A stretch of 64,000 nt of DNA, from the NCBI RefSeq assembly GCF_008000895.1, contig NZ_CP042823.1, positions 3,314,001-3,378,000 on the forward strand. The letters are read 5' to 3'. The DNA is from Methylobacterium sp. WL1 (lineage in GTDB: Bacteria > Pseudomonadota > Alphaproteobacteria > Rhizobiales > Beijerinckiaceae). A program made the translations under genes and the position numbers. Shown here in pieces: positions 48,547 through 56,882 of this stretch. A model generated the notes under the pieces. That model saw nothing but the letters and a program-made list of their open reading frames with translations. It did no database searches and had not been told where the DNA came from. Position 1 is the stretch's first letter. The number at the start of each line of letters is the position of its first letter.

Positions 48547-48567
48547 TTGACCGAACGGTTCGGTCAA
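48547..48567. promoter_or_regulatory. TetR-type operator 2, perfect 21-bp palindrome
   Basis: TTGACCGAAC, G, GTTCGGTCAA: a perfect 10-bp inverted repeat around one base, 10 bp before the tetR start at 48578. It is the expected size for a TetR dimer site and points to autoregulation together with operator 1. Confidence 0.8.
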
Positions 48568-48577
48568 GGGAAACGGC

Positions 48578-49237
48578 GTGTTGGACGCGGAGTGGGTGAT
48601 GATTCAGGGCGCGGTGCTGGAACGGGGATCGTCACCGATCGAAAGCGACAAGCGGCGACAGATCCTCGACGGCGCGCGCACGGTCTTCCTGGCGGCGGGG
48701 TTCGACGGAGCCAGCATGGGCGAGGTCGCCCGGGCGGCCGGCGTCTCGAAGGGCACGCTCTACGTCTACTTCGACAGCAAGGAGGATCTGTTCGAGGCGC
48801 TGATCATCCGGGAGAAGAGCAGCCTGGCCGAGGCCCTGTTCACCCTGGACGCCGACGATCCCGACGTGCCGGCCGTGCTGACGAAACTCGGCGCCAGCTT
48901 CCTGACCGAGATGGGTCGGCCGGAGCACGTGGCGGTGGTCCGTATGGTGATCGGCGCCTGCGAGAAATTCCCGCGCTTCGGACAGGCCTTCTACGAGGCC
49001 GGTCCGGCCTGCGGCGTGGCGCGGCTGTCTAGCTATCTGGACGCCCAGGTGCGGGCTGGCCGGCTCCGCGTCGCCGACACCGAACTCGCCGCAAGGCACT
49101 TCCTGCACCTCTGCCAGGCCGGCCAGATGACGCGCCTGCTCTTTGCGGCCGGCGATGCGGCGGGCGCGGCCGAGATCCGATATCAGGTCGACGGCGCAGT
49201 CCGGGTGTTCCTGGCCGGGTATGGGCCGGAGCGGTAG
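48578..49237 (+). CDS. TetR family transcriptional regulator
   Basis: Repressor of 219 aa. The N-terminal helix-turn-helix reads RRQILDGARTVFLAAGFDG and then GVSKGTLYVYFDSKEDLFEAL. The C-terminal ligand domain starts at about residue 90. The start is a GTG at 48578 after AAGGGA; an ATG at 48599 with GGAG upstream is an alternative. It is divergent from the EmrAB-type pump, with two matching palindromes in the 107-bp gap, so it most likely represses both the pump and itself and is released by a pump substrate. Confidence 0.9.
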   Translation: MLDAEWVMIQGAVLERGSSPIESDKRRQILDGARTVFLAAGFDGASMGEVARAAGVSKGTLYVYFDSKEDLFEALIIREKSSLAEALFTLDADDPDVPAVLTKLGASFLTEMGRPEHVAVVRMVIGACEKFPRFGQAFYEAGPACGVARLSSYLDAQVRAGRLRVADTELAARHFLHLCQAGQMTRLLFAAGDAAGAAEIRYQVDGAVRVFLAGYGPER

Positions 49238-49309
49238 GGCGGGTCGATGTCGCGGGTCTCCGCGCGCATATTGTCCAGCATCGAAGGCTTGCCGGGTCCG
49301 ATCTGCACG

Positions 49310-49361
49310 GTTTAAACATGTATACCCAAAGAAAAATATTGAATTAGTTTGATTATAAACT
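49310..49361. promoter_or_regulatory. AT-rich stretch with inverted repeats before the iron module
   Basis: About 50 bases far richer in A and T than the surroundings, with the palindrome GTTTAAAC (49310-49317) and AGTTT, GATTAT, AAACT (49346-49361). It is 77 bp before the probable MFS start. It is a good candidate for the promoter and an iron-responsive site (Irr or RirA type), but it does not match a consensus I can assert. Confidence 0.4.
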
Positions 49362-49437
49362 GGCGCTGCCGACACGGACCTCGATCGGGGCACGATGAGG
49401 CTTGGGGCAAAGATCCCGAGGCCGGACGGCGCATGCG

Positions 49438-50697
49438 ATGCTGCACCCGGTGACCCGGGCAAGCGACGCCGAGGTCGGGCTGCGTCTGGGCGGGTCCCTG
49501 GCGGGCGTTCGCCCCCTCGCGCCGTTCTTCTGCCTGTACATGACCTTCGGGGCGACCCTCGGATTCCTCGCCGGCGGAGCGCCGCTGATCCTGCGGGTCC
49601 GGGGGCTCGATCTCGCCGAAGTCGGATTGTTGCAGCTCATCAACCTGCCGGTGGGCCTGACCTTTTTGTGGGCCGGTGCCATCGACCGGATCCGCCTGCC
49701 GTTCCTCGACCACCGGGTCGGATGGATCGTCGCCGCACAGGGCGTGACGGTCCTGCTGCTGGGCGTCCTGAGCTTCGGCGAGCACTGGCCGGTGTCGGCG
49801 CTGCTCCTGCTGGCGATCGCGGCCTGCGCCTGCGTCGCCACCATGGACATCGCCCTGGAGGCCCTGGTCGTTGAGACGATCCCGGCGGAGCGACGGGCGT
49901 TCGTCGCCTCGGCCAAGCTCTGCGGGGCGTCCCTCGGCGGCATCCTCGGCGTGGGCGTCCTGGTCGGCTCTTACGATATCCTTGGATGGCGGGTTGCCGT
50001 TCTCGCCTGCGCCGCGCTCGACGCCCTCTGTCTCCTGCCGATCCTCGGCTACCCGGAGGCCCGGCTCCGCGGGTCCGGCGGTCTGCCGGAACGGTGGTCG
50101 GGGTCGTTCGCCCGCCTGCGCGCCCTCGGCGCGCGGATCCTGGTACTCGGCTCCTACTTCGCCGCCGCCTACCTCCTGTCGGGGCCGAACACGCTGGCGC
50201 TGCTCGATCTCGGCGTGCCGCTCGCGCAGGTCGGCTTTCTCACCGGCACGGTGCTGCCGGCGATCAACCTCGTCATGGCGCTTGTCGCGGGCGGCCTCGC
50301 CGCACGTTTCGGCACGGCCCGGCTGATCGCCATCGGGGCGGTCGGCGTCCTCGCCTCCGGCGGCGTGATGGCATCCGCCTGTGCCGCCGGCGCAGTGGAT
50401 GTTGCGGTCGCGGCGACCATCCTGAACTTCGTCTGCGGTGGGATCCTGGGCGTGCCGGTGTTCAACATGATCTACCGCTGGGCGCAGGGGCCGAGGCCGG
50501 CCACGGACTATGCGCTGCTGTTCGGCGCAGCATTCTTCGCGGCGATGCCGCTCCGGGTCGCCGCCCCGGCTCTGGCCGAGTGGATCGGGTGGCCCTCCTA
50601 TTTCGGAGCCGCGCTGCCGATCTACGCCGCCGCGGTGGCGGCGCTGGTGGTGACGGTCGATCGGACCCTGCGGGCCGACGGAGTTGGGGCACGATGA
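49438..50697 (+). CDS. MFS transporter, probably siderophore or cofactor related
   Basis: A 419-aa carrier with about 12 membrane segments, AmpG/PAT-like: GGAPLILRVRGLDLAEVGLLQ, FLWAGAIDRI, DIALEALVVETIPAERRAFVASAK and YRWAQGPRPATDYALLFG resemble that group. ATG at 49438 is preferred; a TTG at 49402 would add 12 residues. Its stop overlaps the fhuF-like start by 4 bp (ATGA), so the two are coupled. In that context it probably moves a ferric siderophore or a desferri-siderophore across the inner membrane. Direction is not known. Confidence 0.83.
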   Translation: MLHPVTRASDAEVGLRLGGSLAGVRPLAPFFCLYMTFGATLGFLAGGAPLILRVRGLDLAEVGLLQLINLPVGLTFLWAGAIDRIRLPFLDHRVGWIVAAQGVTVLLLGVLSFGEHWPVSALLLLAIAACACVATMDIALEALVVETIPAERRAFVASAKLCGASLGGILGVGVLVGSYDILGWRVAVLACAALDALCLLPILGYPEARLRGSGGLPERWSGSFARLRALGARILVLGSYFAAAYLLSGPNTLALLDLGVPLAQVGFLTGTVLPAINLVMALVAGGLAARFGTARLIAIGAVGVLASGGVMASACAAGAVDVAVAATILNFVCGGILGVPVFNMIYRWAQGPRPATDYALLFGAAFFAAMPLRVAAPALAEWIGWPSYFGAALPIYAAAVAALVVTVDRTLRADGVGAR

Positions 50698-51401
50698 TCG
50701 CCGAGATCGCCGCATGCGTCCCGGCCTCCCTGGAGGCGTACCGGGGCGGCGTCGCCGTCGGGCCCGGCGGTCCCACGGCGCTTCCCGTCGCCGCGCTGCG
50801 CGAGCCGGCCGTCTTCGACGCGACGCTGGCAACCTTCGGAGCCGGATACGGGGCCGCCGACCGGCGCGTCCTGGTCTCGTACTGGAGCCAGTTCTACCTG
50901 GCAGCTCTCGCGACACCGGCCCTGACCGCCCTGATCCGCCTTGGGCGCCCGCTGCCGCTGGGCTTCGACACGACACGTCTCGAACTCGACGATGCCGGCC
51001 GGCCCGCCCGCCTCCTGGTCCCGGCGGAGACCCCGGATTGCCGGTCGTCGGATTGCGCGTCCGGCCTGGCGGGTCTGGTCGAGGGGCACCTGAGCCCGTT
51101 CGTCGAGATGTGCCACGCCCGATGCGGCATCGCCCCCCGGGTCCTGTGGGGGAACGCGGCGGTGATCCTCGACTACGTCGCCGGGGAACTCGGCGGCGCA
51201 AATGACCCGGCCTGCACGGCCGCCGCGACCAGGCTCGGATGGCGCGGTACGCTCGCCTGCGGTAGGAACCCCCTCGCGCAGGCCTTGTGCGCAGATGCGT
51301 CGGGCTGCCGGCGCCGGCGGGTCTGCTGCCTGCGCCACCGCCTTCCGGGCGTCCCGTCCTGCGGAGCGCTCTGCCCCCTCGAACGCGCCACCGAGCGTTG
51401 A
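50694..51401 (+). CDS. FhuF-type siderophore-iron reductase
   Basis: Cytoplasmic ferric-siderophore reductase of 235 aa that would release iron as Fe(II). The C-terminal cysteine cluster RVCCLRHRLPGVPSCGALC would bind a 2Fe-2S centre as in FhuF. The known FhuF pattern is CC-x10-C-x2-C; here the last spacing is three residues. VSYWSQFYLAALATPALTALI and VLWGNAAVILDYV are internal motifs of the family. ATG at 50694 overlaps the MFS stop. The ABC transporter starts 10 bp later. It is most likely an iron-regulated operon. Confidence 0.85.
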   Translation: MIAEIAACVPASLEAYRGGVAVGPGGPTALPVAALREPAVFDATLATFGAGYGAADRRVLVSYWSQFYLAALATPALTALIRLGRPLPLGFDTTRLELDDAGRPARLLVPAETPDCRSSDCASGLAGLVEGHLSPFVEMCHARCGIAPRVLWGNAAVILDYVAGELGGANDPACTAAATRLGWRGTLACGRNPLAQALCADASGCRRRRVCCLRHRLPGVPSCGALCPLERATER

Positions 51402-51411
51402 CCCGTCCGCC

Positions 51412-53163
51412 ATGCTGAAGGCCTTCCTCGCTTATTATAGGCCGCACCGGACGCTGTTCCTGACGGATTTCGGCTGCGCCGTGCTGTCCGGCCTGCTGGA
51501 ACTCGGCTTTCCGATCGCCGTGAAGGTCTTCGTCGACCGGTTGCTGCCGCAGCAGGATTGGAGCCTGATCGTGCTGGCGGCCTGCGGCCTCGCGCTGGTC
51601 TACGTGGCCAATGCCGGCCTGATGGTGGTGGTGACCTACTGGGGCCACGTGCTCGGCATCAACATCGAGACCACGATGCGGGCGCGGGCTTTCGATCACC
51701 TGCAGAAGCTCTCCTTCCGGTTCTACGACGGGCAGAAGACGGGTCACCTCGTCGCCCGGGTGACGAAGGATCTGGAAGAGATCGGCGAGGTCGCCCACCA
51801 CGGGCCCGAGGATCTGTTCATCGCCGTGATGACACTCATCGGGGCCTTCGCCCTCATGGTCTGGGTTCACCCGACCCTGGCGCTGATCACCGGTGCAATC
51901 CTGCCGGTCATCGCCTTCGTGAGCCTGCGCTACGGCGGCCGCATGACCCGGAACTGGCAGACGCAATACGGCCGGGTCGGCGCTTTCAATGCGCGCATCG
52001 AGGAGAATGTCGGCGGCATGCGGGTCGTGCAGGCGTTTGCCAACGAGCAGCACGAGCGCGCCCTGTTCGCCCGCGACAACGCCCGCTACCGGGACACCAA
52101 ACTCGAAGCCTACCGGCTCATGGCGGCCAGCCTGTCGATCAACTATCTCGGCCTGCGCCTGGTCCAGATCGCAGTGCTGCTCGGCGGCGCGGCCTTCGTG
52201 GTCCGCGGCGACCTGACCGCCGGCGGCTTCGTCGGCTTCCTGCTGCTGGTCGGCGTCTTCTACCGCCCGCTGGAGAAGATCGGCGCGGTGATCGAGACCT
52301 ATCCGAAGGGGGTGGCGGGCTTTCGCCGCTACCAGGACCTGCTGGCCACCGAACCCGATATCGTCGACCGGCCGGACGCCATCGATGCGGGGACCCTGCG
52401 CGGTGACATCCGCTTCGAGGGCGTGAGCTTCGGCTACGACGCGAGCCGCCCGATCTTCGCCGGGCTCGACATGGCCATCGCCGCGGGGGAGACAATCGCC
52501 TTCGTCGGCCCGTCGGGCGTCGGCAAGACGACGCTCTGCGCGTTGCTGCCGCGCTTCTACGAAGTCGCGGCGGGGCGGGTGACGTTGGACGGCATCGATG
52601 TGCGCGCGCTCACCCTCGCCTCCCTCCGGCGGCAGATCGGCATCGTTCAGCAGGACGTGTTCCTGTTCGCCGGCACGATCCGCGAGAACATCGCCTACGG
52701 ACGCCTCGACGCCACCGAGGCCGAGATCGACCAGGCAGCCCGCCGCGCCCGGCTCGGCGCGCTGATCGACAGCCTGCCCACCGGGCTGGACACGGTGGTG
52801 GGCGAGCGCGGGGTGCGGCTGTCCGGGGGGCAGAAGCAGCGCATCGCCATCGCGCGGGTGTTCCTCAAGAATCCGCCCATCCTGATCCTCGACGAGGCGA
52901 CCTCGGCCCTCGACACGCAGACCGAGCGCGAGATCCAGCAGGCGCTGGCCGACCTCGCACAGGGACGCACGACCCTGGTCATCGCCCATCGGCTGGCGAC
53001 GATCCGCGACGCCGACCGCATCGTGGTCCTGGGTGAGGACGGCATCGTCGAGCAGGGGCGGCACGCGGCATTGCTCGATGCCGACGGCGTCTATCGCCGC
53101 CTGCACGCGGCACAGTTCGGTTCGCCTCCGGAAGGCGAATTTTCCGCGACTGCGGCGGAGTGA
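51412..53163 (+). CDS. ABC transporter, half-size permease-ATPase fusion
   Basis: 583 aa: a six-helix type-I membrane domain (about 1-320) followed by an ATPase with Walker A GPSGVGKTT, signature LSGGQKQR and Walker B PILILDEAT. It would act as a homodimer. The fold is that of exporters, but IrtAB/YbtPQ-type proteins of the same fold import ferric siderophores. The FhuF-type gene directly upstream (10 bp) fits import followed by reduction. ATG at 51412 has no strong ribosome site, so coupling to fhuF is likely. Export of a siderophore is the alternative. Confidence 0.87.
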   Translation: MLKAFLAYYRPHRTLFLTDFGCAVLSGLLELGFPIAVKVFVDRLLPQQDWSLIVLAACGLALVYVANAGLMVVVTYWGHVLGINIETTMRARAFDHLQKLSFRFYDGQKTGHLVARVTKDLEEIGEVAHHGPEDLFIAVMTLIGAFALMVWVHPTLALITGAILPVIAFVSLRYGGRMTRNWQTQYGRVGAFNARIEENVGGMRVVQAFANEQHERALFARDNARYRDTKLEAYRLMAASLSINYLGLRLVQIAVLLGGAAFVVRGDLTAGGFVGFLLLVGVFYRPLEKIGAVIETYPKGVAGFRRYQDLLATEPDIVDRPDAIDAGTLRGDIRFEGVSFGYDASRPIFAGLDMAIAAGETIAFVGPSGVGKTTLCALLPRFYEVAAGRVTLDGIDVRALTLASLRRQIGIVQQDVFLFAGTIRENIAYGRLDATEAEIDQAARRARLGALIDSLPTGLDTVVGERGVRLSGGQKQRIAIARVFLKNPPILILDEATSALDTQTEREIQQALADLAQGRTTLVIAHRLATIRDADRIVVLGEDGIVEQGRHAALLDADGVYRRLHAAQFGSPPEGEFSATAAE

Positions 53164-53227
53164 GACCCAGCGTTTAAGCCATCCTCTGCCGTTGCGAACG
53201 CTCCGGTCCGGTGCCGTCGGCAAGCCG

Positions 53228-54112
53228 CTACGTCATGACCTCGGCCAGGATGCAAGGGATCTCCCCCGGGATCTCGCGGGCCATGAACCCGATGCCGCCG
53301 TAGCGGCGCGCGAGCCGGCGCCCGGCCTCGCCGTGGGCGTACACACTCCAAAGGGCGGCCGCCTCCGGCTCGGCACCGCGGGCCAGCAGGCCGACGACGA
53401 GGCCCGCGAGCGTGTCGCCGGAGCCCGACGTGGCTAACCCGACATGGCCGACTTCGTAGCACCAGGCGCGGCCATCCGGGGCGACCACATGGGTTCGGCC
53501 ACCCTTCATGACCGTGACCGTGCCAAAGCGCTCGGTCGCGCGTCGGGCCGCTGCCAATGGATCCGCCTCGATCGCCGCACGATCCTCATCGAGGAGTTGC
53601 GCCATCTCGCCGGCATGCGGGGTGATGATCGCCGGCTTGGTCAGTCTCCGCGTCAGGTCGGGGACGGCACGCAACGCGGCAAGGGCGCCGGCATCGAGGA
53701 CGAGCGCGGCCTCGCCGGCTCCGCGGACCAGAGCCCCGGTGACGCCCTCTGCGTCGGCATCCTCGGACATGCCGGGTCCGACCAAAACCGCATCGACGCG
53801 GGCCGCCCGCTTCGCGAGCGCCTCGGCGCAGGAGCGGTCGATGCCACCGTCCTCGGTCTGCTTGAGCCCGACGACCAGCGCCTCCGGCACCGCGATCCCG
53901 ATTGGGATCGCCAGGTCCTGGCAGACCGCAAGTTGCAGCTTTCCGGCGCCGACCCGGAGTGCCGCATGGGCCGCCAGCAGCACCGCGCCGGGCAGGCCCG
54001 TACATCCGGCCACAATGAGGACGCGGCCACGTCCGTCCTTGCTGTCGCCGTCCGGCTCGGGCGGGGCCATGCTGCGGAGGATGTGCTCGGTGACCGGCGT
54101 GACGGTGCTCAT
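53228..54112 (-). CDS. nnrD: ADP-dependent NAD(P)H-hydrate dehydratase
   Basis: Repairs hydrated NAD(P)H (NADHX, NADPHX) using ADP. Ribokinase-fold protein of 294 aa: GRVLIVAGCTGLPGAVLLAA, VDAVLVGPGMSEDAD, LVLDAGALAAL, IITPHAGEMAQLL and the nucleotide motif LATSGSGDTLAGLVVGLLARG. Unlike bifunctional NnrDE proteins it lacks the N-terminal epimerase domain, so the epimerase must be a separate gene. Convergent with the ABC transporter, 64 bp away. Confidence 0.9.
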   Translation of the reverse strand: MSTVTPVTEHILRSMAPPEPDGDSKDGRGRVLIVAGCTGLPGAVLLAAHAALRVGAGKLQLAVCQDLAIPIGIAVPEALVVGLKQTEDGGIDRSCAEALAKRAARVDAVLVGPGMSEDADAEGVTGALVRGAGEAALVLDAGALAALRAVPDLTRRLTKPAIITPHAGEMAQLLDEDRAAIEADPLAAARRATERFGTVTVMKGGRTHVVAPDGRAWCYEVGHVGLATSGSGDTLAGLVVGLLARGAEPEAAALWSVYAHGEAGRRLARRYGGIGFMAREIPGEIPCILAEVMT

Positions 54113-54150
54113 GGTTTCCCCCGGGCGCTTAGGCTGCCGCCGTGCACGAG

Positions 54151-54915
54151 TTACGTCGCAGTCGCGTCGGCACCGGGTTCGGAGGTAACGGGAGTGCCTT
54201 CCGCCTCAAGGGGTGCGACGAAGTTGTAGCGGATCTGCACAAGCCCGCCGCCAGGTGCCGCGGAGGCCGAGAATGCGTACTCGGTCACGCCGCAATTCGG
54301 CACGTCCCCCCGGGCGTCGATGGCCAGGATCTCGGCCTCGGTCATCTCCTCCAACAGGTAGCGCAGACACAGCACAACCACCTGGTGGGCGACCAGGAGG
54401 ATCCGGCGCCCATCATGGTGCAGGCCGACCGTGTCGAGGGCGCTGCGCAAGCGCAGGATCACGTCGCACCAGCTCTCGCCGCCCGGCGGGCGATGGTAGA
54501 ACTTGCCGAGATCGCGGCGCAGTTCGGCCTGCTCGGGATGGTGTCTCTCGATCCCGATCCGCGTCAGCCGGTCGAGGATGCCGAACTCTTTCTCGCGCAG
54601 CCGCTCGTCCACGAGGAGCCGCGGCGTAGCGGATGCGACGCCGCCCGCCCTGCGGATCCCCTCGGCCGTCTCGACCGCGCGCCGGTACGGCGAGGCGAGG
54701 ACGAGGTTCGGGCGCTCGTCGTCGGGGAGGCTGGCGAACCACCGCCCCAGAGCCTCCGCCTGAGAATGGCCGAGCGCACTGAGCGGCACGTCCACGTCGC
54801 GCTCCGGAATGTCGATGCGCGCGGCGCCCGCAGCCTGGGCTGCGTCGCGGGCGACGTTCCCGGAGCTTTCGCCATGGCGCAAGACCCACAACCGAAGCGG
54901 GTATCTCTGAGGCAC
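54151..54915 (-). CDS. Histidine phosphatase family protein
   Basis: Phosphoglycerate-mutase-like phosphatase of 254 aa. The phospho-His motif is LRHGESSGN at the start, a second catalytic part is DERLREKEFGILDRLTRIGI, and the second His lies in ILLVAHQVVVLCL. The start is a GTG at 54915 with AGGAG 6 bp upstream; the frame further upstream is antisense to other genes. The 29-residue acidic end is not part of the core. The substrate is unknown. It lies 38 bp upstream of nnrD on the same strand. Confidence 0.85.
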   Translation of the reverse strand: MPQRYPLRLWVLRHGESSGNVARDAAQAAGAARIDIPERDVDVPLSALGHSQAEALGRWFASLPDDERPNLVLASPYRRAVETAEGIRRAGGVASATPRLLVDERLREKEFGILDRLTRIGIERHHPEQAELRRDLGKFYHRPPGGESWCDVILRLRSALDTVGLHHDGRRILLVAHQVVVLCLRYLLEEMTEAEILAIDARGDVPNCGVTEYAFSASAAPGGGLVQIRYNFVAPLEAEGTPVTSEPGADATAT

Positions 54916-55000
54916 GTGGATCTCCTGGAGCGAGGCCGGTTCGACAAGGCGGAACGTCGGGCCGGCAGGCCCGTTCCGGCCCGCCGACGCCCCGCGCCGC

Positions 55001-55495
55001 TCAGCGCTCCTCCGTGAGAACCCGGTCCAGCAGATCGAGGAGGCCGCCAGCGAAGGCCCGCATGTTCGCGACCCGGTCCGCGCCGCCGGTCTCGATCGTG
55101 GACACCAGCGTGACCGGTCCGCTGACCGCCAGGCAGGTGTGCCCGGCCGCATCGCCGTAGCGGTTGCCGCTTGGGCCGGCGGCGCCGGTCTCGGCGATAC
55201 CCCAGGTCGCGCCGTGCCGTTCCCGGACCGTCCGGGCCAGGAGTGCGGCATAGCCTTCGGAGGCCGAGCGCAGGCCGGCCATCGCAGCGGCGTCGATGCC
55301 GAGCAGGCAGGCGCGGGCCTCGGCCGTGTAGACGATGGCGCCACCGAGGAAATACGCGCTGGCGCCAGCCACCGACAGGAGCGCGGCCGCGACGAGCCCC
55401 CCGGAGGACGACTCGGCGACCGCCAGCGTCTGCTTGCGCGCGATGAGCAGAGCCCCAAGGCTCGAGGCCCTCGGCAACAAATCACGCATGGCCAA
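55001..55495 (-). CDS. pncC: Nicotinamide-nucleotide amidohydrolase, CinA C-terminal type
   Basis: Recycles nicotinamide mononucleotide to nicotinic acid mononucleotide. A stand-alone CinA C-terminal domain of 164 aa: LAVAESSSGGLVAAAL, YFLGGAIVYTAEAR, WGIAETGAAGPSGNRYG. It lacks the N-terminal MoeA-like part of full CinA. Its placement close to nnrD, another NAD-metabolism gene, fits. ATG at 55495, or two codons later. Confidence 0.85.
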   Translation of the reverse strand: MAMRDLLPRASSLGALLIARKQTLAVAESSSGGLVAAALLSVAGASAYFLGGAIVYTAEARACLLGIDAAAMAGLRSASEGYAALLARTVRERHGATWGIAETGAAGPSGNRYGDAAGHTCLAVSGPVTLVSTIETGGADRVANMRAFAGGLLDLLDRVLTEER

Positions 55496-55504
55496 TTCTC
55501 TCGA

Positions 55505-55726
55505 TCACGCGCCGGCTTCAGGCCAGACCGCGATCGTCGCGCCGGCGGATTGCAGAGTGACGCGGTGGGAATGCGCGTCGTCCCGGGTCTTGCACAGGTC
55601 GATCGCCGACGCGAACCGGGTCCGCGCGGCGATTTCAGTCTCGACATCCTCGGAGATGACCTCATGGCCATCGCGAGACGTGATCACCCGGAAGGGCGGG
55701 TGCTGCTTCAGGTCACTGGCTTCCAC
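55505..55726 (-). CDS. Small hypothetical protein
   Basis: A 73-aa soluble protein with a GTG start after AGAGG. Mixed beta/alpha look: PFRVITSRDGHEVISEDVE, then AARTRFASAIDLCKTRDDAH. It lies 9 bp before pncC on the same strand, so they are probably co-transcribed. Not recognised. Confidence 0.5.
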   Translation of the reverse strand: MEASDLKQHPPFRVITSRDGHEVISEDVETEIAARTRFASAIDLCKTRDDAHSHRVTLQSAGATIAVWPEAGA

Positions 55727-55871
55727 GGATGTCGCCTCTCATCGGATCGTGTCGCGGTAAGCGCCCGGCGACCGGGATCGTTGCGCAGGCCCGTGCCGAT
55801 CCGCCGGATCCGGGCACAGTTCGTTAAGCCTACGGTCGTAGCCAGGAGGCTCCTCAACACGCGTGGGTGAT

Positions 55872-56150
55872 ATGCCGAGACTGGGCCATAGGATCATCGA
55901 CGGGCTGGCCCTCGTCCTGGTCGGCACCGGGCTAGCTGCCATCGTGGCGGGGTATCAGAGCAACTTGCCGGCGCCGCCCTTGCAGGTCGCCGAACTCGCA
56001 TCGTCCTGGGCCGATCCACTGACGACCGGATCGATCACGCGGGCGACCAAGGCCGACGCTGCCCCGATTCGGCCGGCCCGGAAAAGCGAGGCCCCGGCCC
56101 ATCCCGCGGTCCCGGGCCCGCGGGTGTGGATCGATCCGCCGAACCGCTGA
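55872..56150 (+). CDS. Small membrane-anchored protein
   Basis: About 92 aa with a single hydrophobic segment (IIDGLALVLVGTGLAAIVAGYQ) and a Pro/Ala-rich tail ending VPGPRVWIDPPNR. ATG at 55872; a GTG at 55863 adds three residues. The charge distribution suggests an N-in, C-out anchor or an uncleaved signal. It is divergent from the pncC group. Not recognised. Confidence 0.48.
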   Translation: MPRLGHRIIDGLALVLVGTGLAAIVAGYQSNLPAPPLQVAELASSWADPLTTGSITRATKADAAPIRPARKSEAPAHPAVPGPRVWIDPPNR

Positions 56151-56261
56151 CCACACCGCTCCTTTGCTCCGCCTCAGGTGAAGTCACATCCCCAGCGAAC
56201 AGACCGGGTCCGGCCGCGTTGTCTTAGGAGCCCGAAGACGGGCCGAACCGAGGAAACGCAC

Positions 56262-56534
56262 ATGCGCATCAAGACTTACGGCTTCGCGGCCGCGCTCGCC
56301 GTCGCCCTGACCGGTACCGCCTATGCCCAGCAGCCAGCCGGCGGCGGCAGTGCGACCGGCAACATGAACAATCCCGGTTCGGTCAAGAGCAACAGCCAGA
56401 AGATGAACGAGGGCGCACCTGCCGCGACCACCGGCACCACAACGGGCGCGGCGGGTGCGGCAACTGTGCCGGGCACCGGCACCGCGCGGCCGGGCGTCGG
56501 AGCTGGCACAGGCAACACGGCTCCGGCCCGATAG
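56262..56534 (+). CDS. Small exported Gly/Thr/Ala-rich protein
   Basis: A 90-aa protein with a signal peptide (GFAAALAVALTGTAYA, cleavage before QQ) and a low-complexity mature part (NNPGSVKSNSQKMNEG, then TTGTTTGAAGAATVPGTG). ATG after GAGGAAACGCAC. Composition and the NPGSVKSN element resemble SPGTVGAMTN in the protein at 31959-32255. No function known; such proteins are common and lineage-restricted in this order. Confidence 0.6.
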   Translation: MRIKTYGFAAALAVALTGTAYAQQPAGGGSATGNMNNPGSVKSNSQKMNEGAPAATTGTTTGAAGAATVPGTGTARPGVGAGTGNTAPAR

Positions 56535-56577
56535 CCGCACCGCCGGAACCGAGGCCCCACACCTCGGTTTCCGGCCC

Positions 56578-56727
56578 ATGTCACGCTTCCTGTTCCCGGT
56601 CGCCATCGCACTCATTCTCGCCAGCGTCGCCTTCGCCCACTGGGAGAATTCAGGACCGGAACCTGGAGCGACGCCGGCCACGATACAAAGTCCGGCCGCG
56701 TCGGATCGGCTCAAGCTCGCGCGCTGA
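56578..56727 (+). CDS. Very small exported peptide
   Basis: A 49-aa frame: signal-like FLFPVAIALILASVAFA, then a short tail HWENSGPEPGATPATIQS. ATG with a weak ribosome site, 43 bp after the previous small gene on the same strand. Could be real, but the evidence is only the signal-like start and strand. Confidence 0.35.
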   Translation: MSRFLFPVAIALILASVAFAHWENSGPEPGATPATIQSPAASDRLKLAR

Positions 56728-56825
56728 CGTCGACACGACTAAACATCGAAGCTTCGGCCATTGGCGCCTTGTCGACAGTGCGTTCGAGACTGGAGCCGCC
56801 TCGCATAGCCGTCCAAGTCGGCGAG

Positions 56826-56857
56826 AAAAAACCCGGCCGCGCATGGGCGCGACCGGG
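56826..56857 (-). terminator. Intrinsic terminator of the DUF2076 gene
   Basis: On the minus strand CCCGGTCGCGC, CCAT, GCGCGGCCGGG and then TTTTTT: an 11-bp stem with one mismatch and a clear T-run, 26 bp after the stop. Confidence 0.88.
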
Positions 56858-56882
56858 CCTCGTTTCGGTCTGGTTGGATCGA

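Noticed and set aside
49312..53223. A minus-strand open frame of about 1300 codons opposite the iron module
   Set aside because: It lies antisense to three well-supported genes, is full of Arg, Pro and Gly, has no domain, and is an expected by-product of GC-rich third positions on the other strand.
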